NCBI RefSeq assembly: GCF_051014445.1
Contig: NC_135147.1
Span: 28,610,479 to 28,674,478, forward strand
DNA: 64,000 nucleotides
Direction of reading: 5' to 3'
Source: Colletes latitarsis
Lineage: Eukaryota; Arthropoda; Insecta; Hymenoptera; Colletidae
Both the position numbers and the translations under genes were made by a program. The notes under the pieces were generated by a model. That model was not told the origin of the DNA. It saw nothing but the letters and a program-made list of their open reading frames with translations, and made no database searches. Of this stretch, positions 1-12,898 are shown piece by piece. Each line of letters starts with the position of its first letter. Within the stretch, counting starts at the first letter, position 1.

Positions 1-3000
1 AGTGTTTTTAATTCTGGAGATTGTCTATGCAACGGAGACAATTTAACAGTTTGCTTTTGATCCATTGGTATATCCGGTTTGCTTGAAACTGTTGTTAACT
101 CTTCCCTTACAGATTCAATCTGTGGATTTGAATCCTCCTCTTTACTTGATTCCAACGAGTCGTTCATGTCACCGGCAGGAAACATTTCTTGCTGATAAGT
201 AAATAAGTTTTCTTGTTCCGCTTCTGAAACTTCTGCCTCTGATATTATCAAGCGATCTTCCGAATCATCGTGAGTACCATCATCGTCTCCGGGTAAATCG
301 CTAAACAAAAGATCTATGCCGTTAGTTATCTTGTCCGTTTCTTTAATAATAGGTGTAACTTTCACTTGATTAAATGGTGATGATTCACAAAGTTTATCAA
401 ATGCTTCTTCATACGTTGTTGTCGATGATGTAGACTGTAATGATTTGTGGGTAGGTGGACTTTCTATAATATCATCGATTCTTTTACTAAATAATTTCTT
501 CGCTTTCTTTCGCGAATCATTATCTATTTCTGACTTAACTTCTTTCATAACCGGCGACATGATCATTTTTTGTTTCTTTTTAGGACTTTTTGGTTCCTCT
601 TCGAATACTCTCTTTTTTATTTTGTCCTTTTCTCCACTTGTGTCTCGTTTATTTCGTACTTCAAACTCAAACGGTTCCGGCTCCTTAAATTCATAAATAT
701 CTTCTGTATTATCTATTATCTTAGACTCGGGAGTTGTTTCTAATTTTGACGGTTCCAAATTTTTCTCCAATTTCGGTGAAACTAAAACAATGTTCTCGTT
801 TTCTTCTAGTTTTATCTCGTCTTCTGGGTCAGGTTCAACTCTGACGAGTTCTAATTTCACCGCTTTGTCGAAACCTTTTAGTTCAGATCGTATTTGATTT
901 AAATCAAAATCTCGACCTTTAGGTTGTTCTTCATCGCTATCCGGTTCGGATTTTATACCTTGGGATTTACCGATTGCTCTTCTTAAACGTCTAGCTCTAC
1001 GTGGTTCCTCCATATTATCTTTATCTTCTTCACCTTCGCTAGTTTCATCAGGCTTTATTCTATCTTCCGCTCTACATTTTGCTTCTCTACGTTTTCTTTC
1101 CTCCGTACCCTTAGATTTGGTTCTTGCTTGTTCTGGTTCTGTGGTGTCGGAATCGTATGCCTCGCTATCTTCGGTTTCTGACGCGACTGATATATCCGTG
1201 TGTCCTGACATTCTTCTAGTACGTCTTCGATGTTCTACACCGGACACATCGGTATTTCTTGTTGTTCGTGTCTGTCTATTGTTTGCTGGCGTTGCTGGAC
1301 TTTTAGTTCTAGAACTGGAACTTGTAACAGACAGTGGAGTTGTAGATCTAGCTGGTTGGGACGCTTCTTTATCCTTTTCTTCTTTCTTTAGTTCCTTCAC
1401 AGACGTCGAAGAAACAACTGTCGTTGTCGTAGGTGCTACACTTTGTGCTCGACGACGACTTTGAGATGAACTTGCGTTAGAAACAATTTTCGACGATTTG
1501 TTCACATTATTAGATAAATTCGTACTAGGAGTTTGTGGTCGCGAAGTAGCTTTAATACGTTTTACTCTACCTTGAGCTTGTGTAAAATTCTGTGCTATTC
1601 TTGATGCTTTAATCCATTCGTCGTATCTTGTATTCCACCCAGTGTAATGAACAAGATACAATGGTTCTGCGCCATCATTTTCCTTGTCAATAACTTTCGC
1701 TTCGTAAGTGACTTTAGATTCGTGAGTAGGTCCGTAATATACTTTCAGTCTATCTCCTAATTCTACAGGACCCTTGTAGCAAGGTGCGGAATCTGCTAAC
1801 TGTTCATCAGAACGTAATTTCTCTGCCTCGTATTCTTTACGCTTTCGCCCACGTCTTTTCAATTCCTCGTCCGTTAGACGTCTCTGTTTTGTCAGAACTT
1901 TTCTTTCCGATTCTCTGGATGGAGTTCGCGTTTCCCTAGTTTCTGAAGATGTTTTACTTTTTACAGTGTCATCTTTAGATTTAGATCTTGTTTTAGCAGC
2001 TTCTTCTTCTTTTGTTTTGTCATCCTTTTTCTCTTGTTTTTTGGGTTCATTTTTCTTCTTATCTATAACTTTCTTTTTTGGATCCTCTTTACTTTTAGAC
2101 TTACCTTTATTCTGTAGTGTTAAAGACGTTGAAATTTTTTGAGATTTTTCGCTACTGGATGATTCTGCTTCGCCTTCTATATTCACATCACTTTCCTGTC
2201 CACTACCGCTTTCTTCAAACTCATCCTTTTTCTTAATTTTTACAATCTCTTCTTCTTTCACCAATTCCTTTTTAACTTCTTTCTTTTCCTTCTTTTCATC
2301 CTCCGTGACTTTCTTATCTTCTTCCTCCTTTTCGTTTTTAACGACTGATACTTGCGGCGGTACCGGTGTATTTCTGTCTTTATCTCTAATCAGACTTCTA
2401 CCAGGACGTTGTTTACGTATTGAACCCCTTGGATGATTCACCATAGTACAACCTAATTTTCTATAAAAATCTTCGAAGGAGTGCAAGAATTTCTTATAGG
2501 CCTGTTTAACCAAATTGTGCGTAGAAGGGGAATTTTGCATCGTAAAGCTCAGACGACGCGTTATCAATTTCCATTGATTTTGATTTGTGACGCGATTGTA
2601 ACCTCCCAATTTATAGACAGCTCGAAATAATCTGTATAAATCTATGTCCTCGTTTCCAATCATTGGACAATTATTAATAGGTGTTCCACGATCATCCATG
2701 AATTTGTATAATTGTGCCACAAAATGATCTTTTTCTTCGCGCGGTTCATCGTCTGAACTCTGAAAAGTGAAGAGCATCGCAATTACAATTATTAATGTAG
2801 CAAATTCAATTTATTTATATCGAAGAGTACAAATAAAATCTTACGTCCGAATCAAGTTCTCTATCGGAATCGCTGTTTCCACTTGATACAGAATGTCCAA
2901 AAAGAGAATCCCTATCCCAATGGGGAGGCAACTCATTCTTTTCTAAAAATAGCAATGCCTTCTCTACTGCAACCTTCAATGTGCTGTTCTCAACTTTGTT

Positions 3001-4118
3001 GACAAGTTCTTTTGTAAATTCAGTAGCTTCTTTCTTTGGAACTGTATAACTAAACATGTAAATAAATCTTTAATAATACAATAGAAAATTATTAAATAAA
3101 CATTAATATTAAAGGCAACCTTTTTATTTATACGTGTTTTACTAAAACTATACGAGTGAAAATTTTTCATTTCTAATACTACATCTATACTTAATCTATC
3201 AATTATTAAATATTTCAAGTAACTTAAAGGGAATTTTATTTTTTTACAAAATTTATTTAAACAGAAGACAAACTTACTATCGTGCATCCTTAAACGATCG
3301 CACGAGATAGTCATCTCTCACTCGAATTCTCACTGTGTCTTGAGCTGTTGGTGCAACTACTAACCCAGGGAACCAGTTGTCTTTTTTCTTTTTATCTCCA
3401 AGTTCCACACATACAACCCGTCCGATTTCAGGTTCTGTCTCCATTCCTTCTTTCCCAGTTCCACTAGAACCTGAGTCACGAGTTCCCCGCGGAGGGCTAT
3501 CTTCATCGTCGCTACTTTCATCTCTACAACACCAAATTTTTATTGCAATTATTGACTCAAATTGTCTCAAAGAACTATATTGCAAATGACTTCACAATGC
3601 TCACTGTGCTTGTCTAGACCGCCGTCCTCTTCTGCCCCCAATTACTGGGTTCCCAAAATGTTCTGGATGTGTCAAAGGGAGTTGGTCCAAAGTTTCACTC
3701 TCTGCAAAATGTCGCCCACTCTTCAAACAAAGTGCAGTTCTCCTCAATGTTGTAATATCTCCATCATCAAAAACTACAGTATATTGACTGCAGTCTTGGA
3801 TTTTGGTGATTGTAGCTTCTACAAATTCTTTTCGATCCCCATGTCTGGCTTCAACAGATGTACCTACTCTTAAAGTTCCTTTTATCTGGTCATCAGCTAC
3901 AGTCGCAGTACCCAAACCTTGTTTATAAGTCACTCTGCATTTTACTGATCGTACCACTTTCCTAATTTTTGCTTCACAGAAGGCACCCTTGTATTTAGCA
4001 CTAACCTCCGTACCCACTGATAGGTACGGTGGATCGTCTCCCTGTAACAAAAAGAAAAACATATATATATATATAACAACTTTTGTTAAAAACATTTTTC
4101 TTTATGACATACTTCCAT
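1..4118 (-). CDS. ARID4: ARID4 (RBBP1 / hat-trick) chromatin protein, 3' end outside window
   Basis: Chromatin adaptor of Sin3/HDAC-type repressor complexes; orthologous to vertebrate ARID4A/B and Drosophila hat-trick. Proposed coding exons on the minus strand: 4118-4113, 4041-3605, 3523-3278, 3049-2845 and 2759-1 (open to the window edge), all phase-consistent, giving at least 1,217 residues. Domains in order: N-terminal Tudor-like region with SVGTEVSAKYKGAFCEAKI (about residues 9-130), RBB1NT region (about 170-285), ARID domain with FMDDRGTPINN (about 304-395), a long Lys/Glu/Ser-rich linker, and a chromo barrel/Tudor-knot with LYLVHYTGWNTRYDEWI (about 627-690). The tail is acidic and Ser-rich. 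The start is the least certain part: a six-base coding exon (Met-Glu) followed by GTATGT fits the phase, but an upstream start exon is possible. The rest of the assignment is firm from sequence similarity. Confidence 0.93.
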
Positions 4119-6130
4119 GTTATCATTATATACCCATTTCTTCCTTGCAAAAGAGAAATATGTACAGAAGAAAATTTAAATATCCTACGTACTATTCCAC
4201 AATATTAACAAAACTTTAAGTACATTATGTTTCTTTGCTTTTTATCTTTTAATGCTATATTATAATCTGTCATATTATTATTTAACTTTGTCGTGGTAAT
4301 GTGTTGGATTTCGTTTTAGTTGATATTATTGGGAGAAAAAAACACGGACAATAAAAAAAAAGTCACAAAGACCGTAAAAATGCCAGCTGCCTTGCTATGA
4401 TGAACTATTGTTTATGTAGGCGATTCATGGACTTGCAGGTACAGAAGATCATTTCCGACCGAAGTAATCTACGATAAATAAAAACGTTCGTACGAAGGTG
4501 TTTCGTTGATATAAAACTCATACTTTGACATCTTAACCACGTTTTCAAAACGGACTCCGCTCCGTTCATGACAGCCTGTCGAATTCTCAGACACCAGGTA
4601 ATAGTTGTAACCTCGAAGGTACTTTAGGTGAGACATTCGTCCGAAGTAAATGACCTGTGAAAGCGTTGTAACTACATAACAAAAGCACCGATTTTACTTT
4701 CTCGATGAATACGACAAAGTGAGAGGGAGAAAAAAAAAAGAGAACTAAAGTATACAATCTTTGCGCACTTGTTTCTACGTCAACTTTTCTCCCGCCTGTT
4801 TCCTTACCAGCATCTTCTAGCGCTCCACGATCCCCATATAAATAATCTTAAAACACTGGTACGCACGAGACATTAAAATTGAGTTTGTATTATTTCGTCG
4901 AAAGTAATAACACGAGAAAGATCACGAAGACACAGAAGTTGACCCCCTTCGCGAAACCAACACTTCACGGCCCGAATGCGTACAAGCTCCTGTTCCCTGC
5001 CCATTTCCACCCCGACGCAACTTGTCAGCTAGCCACTCGACTCCTATTGGACGATGTCTTTGCACTCTCTGAAAACAACCGAGCAAAGACAAGAAATTAA
5101 AGATATTGTTCTGACATTGAATTATCAATGATTTTGACAAATATACAATTATATAAATGAAACACGATTTTTCGGCGAAGTTTTGAAATAAATAATTATC
5201 TGTTTAACGTGAAAATTAAAAGTGTAAAGGAACCGCACTGCGCATACGACAGGGACGTATCAATGTTGTTAACGGCATTGCGATTTGGGTAATCATTTCT
5301 TCTAAGTATTCAGAGAGAAGTGTAAGTACTTGTAGTCTCGATACGAGCACGAACAGTATATTTTTAATATTAAATTTCCTGTGTACGTACCGCATGGCAG
5401 TTTGAAAAAAAGGAAAGATAGACAAAAATTTACGTGAGCACTAGTTTATAGAACAAAATGTTACTCGAAAATCGATATTTTTGTCAAATAATTGGTACGA
5501 TGTATTTTACAGAGCATTATATAATTTCTATGCTGTAAACAAATTGGTTACAACTTTCGTACATCGATACAAATACGAACGAATGATACCAAAATGAATA
5601 TAAATGATGTATATGTATATGTACAAGAAAATATTACATGTTGAATTTAAATTTTTGTTGTGGTAATACATACTAAACGTTTGTATTATTTTTAAATAAA
5701 GAGTAACATTGTTCATTACAGTACTAATGGTCACTCTGGCTTTGTAATACGTACCTACACACGTATGATTATAAAATCAACTTATTATACATTATATATG
5801 TACACAAATACACACATCGTTGTTTGGATCTTTCGGATTAACAAAAAGTCTATAAATTTGTATGATTTGTATAAAAATGTTATTAGCACCATTTGATAAG
5901 CTTTCAACTATACTTTTATACAATAACGATTAATTTTTATAAGAAAATTAATGAAAATAATAAATAAATTCATGTAAACACTCTGGTAAAATACCTAAAA
6001 CAAATTAACAACAAAATTTAATCAAATTTTCGATAGTTAACGAAATGTTTGTTGACAGAATCATATTTGTAATTTGCCATGTGTCTTTATACGTTCCTAC
6101 CTATGGTCGTCTGCTGTGACGCGGAACAAA
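4119..6130. other. Divergent intergenic region between ARID4 and PRMT1
   Basis: This stretch holds the presumed promoters of ARID4 (minus) and PRMT1 (plus). I see no convincing exon. Short open frames near 4.9-5.1 kb and 5.2-5.4 kb lack protein-like composition and flanking splice sites. A short AT microsatellite lies near 4,065, inside the first proposed ARID4 intron. A 5' untranslated exon of ARID4 could lie here but cannot be placed by eye. Confidence 0.5.
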
Positions 6131-8120
6131 ATGGCGTCGAGTAATGAAGTGCCGGTAGAAATCAACCAAAGTAGTATGTGTACAGCGGAAAATTCGGTAA
6201 GTTTTATAAAGCTTATTTTATAAAAGTATAGAGAAAACATCATAACAGTGTTTTCAATGTATTGATATTATTACAAAGAATATATCATACCGTTCAGATT
6301 TACAGAAATAAAAATTGTTAGAATGTCGTTTGTCATAATAGTTCTCACTGTGACTGAGGATCTTAGCAACAGATTGATCAGACCGGATTCTGTTCCTTAA
6401 ATTTTTATTACCGTGACTCTCGAAAATAAATTTTAATTGTTGTAAGTTATTTCGTAAGATTGTCACAAAAAATTAAGTCACGCTCAATTCCATGTACATA
6501 TTACTCGTCACACGATGTTAGAGAAATATGTGTTAGTGTGAAGAATTTCGACTGGACACTCGATCTTAAACAGACGCCATTCGTTTTGGCGGGCACGTGT
6601 ACGTTTCTCTGGTGTTGGCGTAAAAGACCATTTTCTACGAACATTCCGAATTTTTGAATTTTCCATTGCTGATGAATAACATTGTAAATAATGCTTAGTA
6701 ATAATTCCTATTACATTTAAACGAAAAGAGAATTATATCTCTTGATTCAAGATAATAATTATACATCACGTGTTTGTAGATAATTGTAGGTTCTTTTCAC
6801 GTATATGTAAAACCGTTATTTTTAATATTTCGTAATAAATTTTTAAGCAACATTTGTACTTTGATTAAATATAACAACCTTTATCTTTAAATAAATGATA
6901 GTACAAGTACAATTTAATCTAATTTTAGTTTGAAAATGTTGGAATAGCTAAAATCTACATTGCAGGTACTTCTAGATTTATGTATATAAATTCTTTACAT
7001 TGTTATTAACATATTTTTGTGACTTACATTGTTACAGACATCAAAAATGGAGTCCATGGAAGTAACAGAGACTACACCTACATCGAATAAAGATGCAACC
7101 CCATCATCTTGTAAGGAATCTGTTTCTGTGGATGATATGACATCACGAGATTATTATTTTGATTCGTACGCCCATTATGGAATTCATGAAGAGATGCTAA
7201 AGGATGAAGTGCGCACTGTAACGTATCGTAATTCCATGTACCACAATAAACACCTTTTTAAGGGAAAAACTGTCCTTGACATTGGTTGTGGAACTGGTAT
7301 ACTTTCAATGTTTGCTGCTAAAGCAGGAGCAGCTAAAGTTATTGGTATTGAATGTTCTAACATTGTTGAATATGCTGAAAAGATTGTAGAAGCAAATCAG
7401 TTGTCGAATGTCATAACAATACTTAAAGGAAAGGTTGAAGAGGTTTCATTACCTGATGGTGTAGAAAAAGTTGACATAATTATTTCTGAATGGATGGGGT
7501 ATTGTTTGTTTTACGAATCAATGTTGGACACAGTGCTCTTTGCTAGAGATAAATGGCTTCGTGAAGATGGAATGCTATTCCCTGATAAAGCAACTCTATT
7601 TATTTGTGGCATCGAAGACAGACAATATAAGGATGAGAAGATAAACTGGTGGGATGATGTGTATGGATTTGATATGAGTAGTATAAGAAAAGTAGCAATT
7701 AGCGAACCTCTAGTGGACGTTGTGGATCCAAAACAAGTCGTTACAAATGCATGTCTAATCAAGGAAGTTGATTTATATACAGTAACCAAGGCTGACTTGG
7801 AATTTTCCTCACCATTTACTCTACAAGTTCGCAGGAACGACTATGTTCAAGCACTAGTTACATTCTTCAACATCGAATTTACCAAGTGCCATAAACGCAT
7901 TGGTTTTAGTACAGCACCAGAAGTACAGTATACTCATTGGAAACAAACTGTGTTCTACTTTGATGAATACATGACTGTCAAAAAAGGAGAAGAAATATAT
8001 GGTGTCTTTTCAATGAAACCTAATGCAAGGAACTACAGAGATTTGGATTTCAGTATTGAACTGGATTTTAAAGGGGATTTGTGCCAAGTACACGAAACTA
8101 ATACTTATCGTATGCGCTGA
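6131..8120 (+). CDS. PRMT1: Protein arginine methyltransferase 1
   Basis: Type I arginine methyltransferase that makes asymmetric dimethylarginine on histone H4 R3 and RNA-binding proteins in nucleus and cytoplasm. Two coding exons, 6131-6196 and 7038-8120, join in phase 0 to give 382 residues, close to the family length. Visible hallmarks: the SAM-binding motif VLDIGCGTG (residues 101-109), the double-E loop SEWMGYCLFYES with both catalytic glutamates (about E173 and E182), and the THW loop (about 321-323). The C-terminus YRMR matches the family. The start in exon 1 (sequence ATGGCGTCG) is preferred to the Met at 7047 because exon 1 ends in a clean GTAAGT donor and keeps the frame. The whole catalytic core sits in one exon. 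Drosophila orthologue: Art1. Confidence 0.97.
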
Positions 8121-10269
8121 TATCTATCAGATGATTCATCTTCCTCCTTTTATTTTCATGGATCATAAAACTGTAATCAAATAGAAGACCAGGACTTTTA
8201 ATTATTATTGAATTATATTAGATAATTTAATAATGTTTAATAGTACGGTACAATGGATGATACAAGTTATACAACTGATTTTAATCTTTACTTCTAGAAA
8301 GTTTATAGGCTTCCCTACCATTTGAAAATGAATAGAACATTCAGAATCTTTGTTAATCTCGTTTAAGTTTGCAATACAACTTACCATAAAAGAATAAAAT
8401 TAATACACAACTTAATTACATATAATGTATATTTTCAAAATATTACTTTATGTAAAAACCTGTAAGTGTATGATAATTTAAATTTTTATTTTTCTTTCTA
8501 ATCATTTTGTATTGCATATTTTAATTTTTTCTTTTCTTGTGTTGTGTACAAGTTGTGCATTTAAACTATTAAATCGTTAGCGATTTAATTATTATTCATA
8601 AAAAAGGTTATCAATTTATTTCAGTAAATACATTTATTACTTATCACATTTTGTACCGTAATTTTAAAACAAAATTTTCGTTTTGGTTCATAGCATATAC
8701 AATATATGTACCACCATATTCCTGAGAATAGTTTGAAACTGCTCATTTACATTATCTATGACAAGTAAAAGTGTTTAATATTATATTTTGTTTATTTGCT
8801 AGTAAGTTTGAACTTATTTTTAGCATTACTTATTTTATTAGCATCTTTCTAGACGTGTGCACGATATCAGTGATATTTGTCGTCCACTGATTTTTCGTTA
8901 ATAAAATACTGATATTAACTTAATTTTTATATGTAATATTTAAGTTAGTAATGTTGTTGTTACAACAAAAATTTAAACTACATATTCAGCCATTTTTATA
9001 ACTTTCATAAAATATAATGGATTCCTAATATATGGTTAGTTTAATATACAGCAAAATTAATTGTGCAACGAAATTTACATTTTTATATTACTTTAAATTG
9101 CATTATCAAATCTGTTTACAGTAAATGTAAATGTGTAGTATATTTTATAGACCCTTCCACACTTTTCTAAATTGGCAATTATTAAATTAATCACTGAAAT
9201 TCTAATGATTTCAAACATAAATATGTGCTTTATACTTGCATAGAGAATGATCTGTTCTTGAAAGCACACAAATTTTAATTTGTATAATATTCTAAATAAG
9301 CAATGGTGTTTGTTTCGAGTATGCATGTAAATAAAAAGATTACATAGATACTATTAATTAACATCTTTGGTTTAGTTTAGTTCTAACTAGCGTTAGTTTT
9401 ACAATATTAAATTTTGTACTGTAAAATTTATTTTCCATACAGTCATTAAGATACAGTATTTTAATGTTTTCTCCATATTTTTTTTCTCTGTTTTTTTTTC
9501 TTTAGTATTATTACATTGATCACAAGGCAGTTTATTTAATAAAAATATTCATTAAGTTGTAAAACCAAAATATAAACTTATATATGCGTGAAATACATTT
9601 AAAATGAAGGTACTCTCTCGCGACATTGTAGATTAATTGCAGGATTTAGTATAACAGAGAAAAGTATGCTTTAATTGAAGTGGTATATAATATGTCAAAA
9701 TATATTACCAAATTTTGGGCTAATGTCTGATATCAATTTATATTAGGAATAATGGAAAAAAAATAGTTGGTATGAAAACGATTTGATACCTACAATGAAT
9801 TTTATACTTAATTACTATCTGTATATACCAATTTCTCTTGAAGTAAGGAAACCCTTTATTAAAAAAAAAAAAGAAAAGAAAAAAACTGCAATTTTTTATG
9901 ACCATCTTATATACCAATAAAAATTAATACATTTGCTACATACATATATAAATGTTTATTAAATAACTATGAAAAGAAAGAGAATTTATTCATCTTTCTT
10001 CTCATATAGTCAAACCCTAAAAAATAAAGAAACTACTCTTTTAATACTTCACTTTTAGCTAACAAAGCATTTTTTTTAACGAAGATTTGTACAACTGGTT
10101 AGATAATGGAGCATTATTATTACATCTAAAGCAACATCTTCACTTATTAAGCCTTTAGTTTATGCAATGCCGTCATTTTGACTATACATTTAGTTTCAGT
10201 CATTTTGCTCAATGTACTTCAATTACTAACTAGTAACACACGAGTATCGTTACAGGAAATAAAAAAGTA
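8121..10269. other. 3' flanks of PRMT1 and Sec10
   Basis: Very AT-rich sequence between two convergent genes; it should hold both 3' untranslated regions. There are several AATAAA-like signals and homopolymer A/T tracts (for example near 9,860). A perfect small hairpin with 9-bp arms lies at about 8,569-8,590. I see no coding exon or structured RNA that I can support. Confidence 0.5.
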
Positions 10270-12898
10270 TCATGTAGCTAAACCTTTTAAGCAATTTGCT
10301 AGTTTTTGTGTTTTGTAATCGGTTCTCAATTGTATAAAATTCAGTAGAACATTTCGATCCAATGTTGCCTGTAACAATAAAAAGTTCATGAACAAATAAT
10401 TGTCTTCTAATTAAGTTACGAATTATGTTTAAATCATCAAAGAATTATAATGTTCTCAACATATACACATACCAATTGATCACCAGTACAAACTTGTTTT
10501 AAGTTTTCCGGTTTAACCAGTAATAAATTACATAAAGCATGTAAAGTATCGAATAAGGAAGTAACAATATCGACTTCAAGCTCCTTCACACATTTACGAT
10601 ATTCGTTCATATCGCATATTGCACACATTGCGCCAGCAGAATTGAATTGAAATTGCTGTAGGTGGTCGTAAATAGTTTTGTGAAAACGAATTCCAAGTTC
10701 CGTCAGAACATTATTTAAATTTTTTCCATCTAATGTATTTCGAATGCGCCGAATCATTCCGGTGACATACTGAACAACTGTTAAACAAGCTGGAGTACTC
10801 AAAGTATCGACGTCGCTTTCAGGTTTAAAATCAGTCTTACGTTGCTCGTTTTGTAGGTATACTTTCACCCAACCAACGATAGCATTTATACTTCTATCTA
10901 ATCCTGTTTCTAATTTTAATTCAATTTGATCTAATACAATTTTCTTTTTCAACATACAATCTCCGTGCTTTGGTGTCGATCTGAAAAAAATATGCTTGAA
11001 AAGTATACATTCTCTTACTAACATTGCCGTATAATAGATAAAAGTGAATTTTACGTGATAAGAGGTATAAGACTGTCATTAAATTGTTCATCTAAAAGGC
11101 GTACAATCGCATTGCATTGACGTACAACATTGAAAAAGTGTATCTCAGGTTGGGTTCTACTTTCAGGAATTGGTACACTTTGCAAACCTAATTCTAATGC
11201 ATAATCAACATGTTCACTTATTAAGTACTGCAATAATATTTCTAGAATTTGGAGTGCGTTTATCGGTATTTCATCAGGCTTTGATAACAATTGGCATCTT
11301 TGAAATGCCAATTTACTTCTTTGTAATAGAGCAATTGCAAGTTCTTCTGATAGAAATGTCTCTCCACCATAATTTTCTATCTGAGCAATATTTATGTTAG
11401 TTCTTGCACTTAGAACTGCTTGTAAGTCTCTTCGTAATTCTTGAAAGCCACCAGATTGTAACTGCTTTTTTTGATGATTTTTAGATTCATAATACTCGAT
11501 GAGAAGAGCTGCCGACTTTTCTCGCAATGCTTTTGTTTCAATACTAAAAAACAATGTATACTTTAGCTATAGCAGGGATAGGCAAAATGTATTTCAGAAA
11601 GTATTCGAATGACGAATGCCTTATAAATATGCCCATCCATGACTATAAGTATATTAATTATTGCATGAACTTACGTAATGTAAGTGTCCAAATATTTTTG
11701 AAATATATTTCTAGTGAGTTTTACAAGATATGTGCCATCAGTACCCATATTAAATATTTTTAATTCCGTAGACAATTTTACAGTCCTTGTGTACAAGTCA
11801 TACAAGTTTCTGAGGTACTTATCAGAATCAGTTTTATCAGCTAATTTAGCAACTGCATACTTTTGAAGTCTTAAATGATAGATATTTAGCACGAACTTTG
11901 CCATCACCTGTTCAGGATTTGTAAATACTTGTTGCATTAACTTATGGTACTTTGTACACATAGGTATCACATCTTGAAAAACATCTTTCCCTCCAAATGA
12001 ACCCATCTGACTTTGTTCTATAAATGCATCAATGCATTGAGAATATCCTTTGAAGTGTGCTAAAACTGATGCCAATTCTTTCATACGATTAGCATCTTCT
12101 CTGTTATGCGCTCTAACAAATTCTTCTATAAGATTTCTTTCAATTTCATCATATTTAATAGCAATCTTTTTCTTGGCATGTTCAAATTTCTCAGAGGGCA
12201 ATTCTTGTGAAATAAGATGGAGCTTCTGTATCACATCAGCTGCTTCATCTAGCTGTTGTAGAATAAAGAATCTTAATTTTTATATTTAACATTCACACTA
12301 ATTATACAAGTATTGTATATGAAACAGACATTAGTACCGATGACTTATCTGTAAAGATAGGATCTGTCAAAGGTCCAGGACTTAAAAAATCTGAGAAATG
12401 TCTCATCAATTTTTGAGCCTCTACGGCTCTAGCTCTTGGTGTATTAACACTTTCCAGCTGATCTCCTAAATGTAAAACTTTAGTAGCAACAAGATTTATT
12501 CTTTCATCTAATTGATGAAACAAATCGATCGAATGCTTATTTCTTTCTTGTAACTCGAGAATTTCGAGCGTGTGTCTTGCTTCCTCGTCCTTTAATGCCG
12601 CTTCAAGCTTGTCACATTTTTTCTGTTGACGTTCTTGTAAAATCTGTAAATCTTTTATTGCTTGCAGAAACGTCTCGTGCACTATCATGGGGTCAAAAAA
12701 TGTTTTTCCACCGTCTTTCGTAGTATCATTTACTGTTCGCCAAGCAAGTCTTTCAACAAATTCTTCAGGATCAAATGGATCCTGAAAATAGTAGTACGAT
12801 ATTAAATATTATTATTTACGGTATAAATAAAATTAATTTGTTTTAATAATTCATCAGCAATTTACCTGTTCTAATTCCTTCATGTATTGTTGCATCAT
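10270..12898 (-). CDS. EXOC5: Exocyst complex component 5 (Sec10)
   Basis: Subunit of the octameric exocyst that tethers post-Golgi vesicles at the plasma membrane. Exons on the minus strand: 12898-12866, 12781-12338, 12252-11675, 11543-11055, 10980-10473 and 10368-10270. They total 2,151 bases, an exact multiple of three, giving 716 residues, the usual Sec10 length (vertebrate protein about 708). The N-terminus reads MMQQYMKELEQ followed by DPFDPEEFVERLAWR, a family signature. A coiled-coil stretch follows around residues 60-140 (KCDKLEAALKDEEARHTLEI), then helical CATCHR-type sequence to the end (LANCLKGLAT). All donors and acceptors are GT-AG. I saw nothing unusual. Confidence 0.95.

Noticed and set aside
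1117..1464. Plus-strand open frame of 115 codons
   Set aside because: It is antisense to the long ARID4 exon, whose frame matches a known family; the plus-strand frame is a by-product of its Ser/Arg-rich coding.
8569..8590. Perfect hairpin ATTAAATCG-TTAG-CGATTTAAT
   Set aside because: Too short and AT-rich to assign a function; expected by chance at this length in such sequence.
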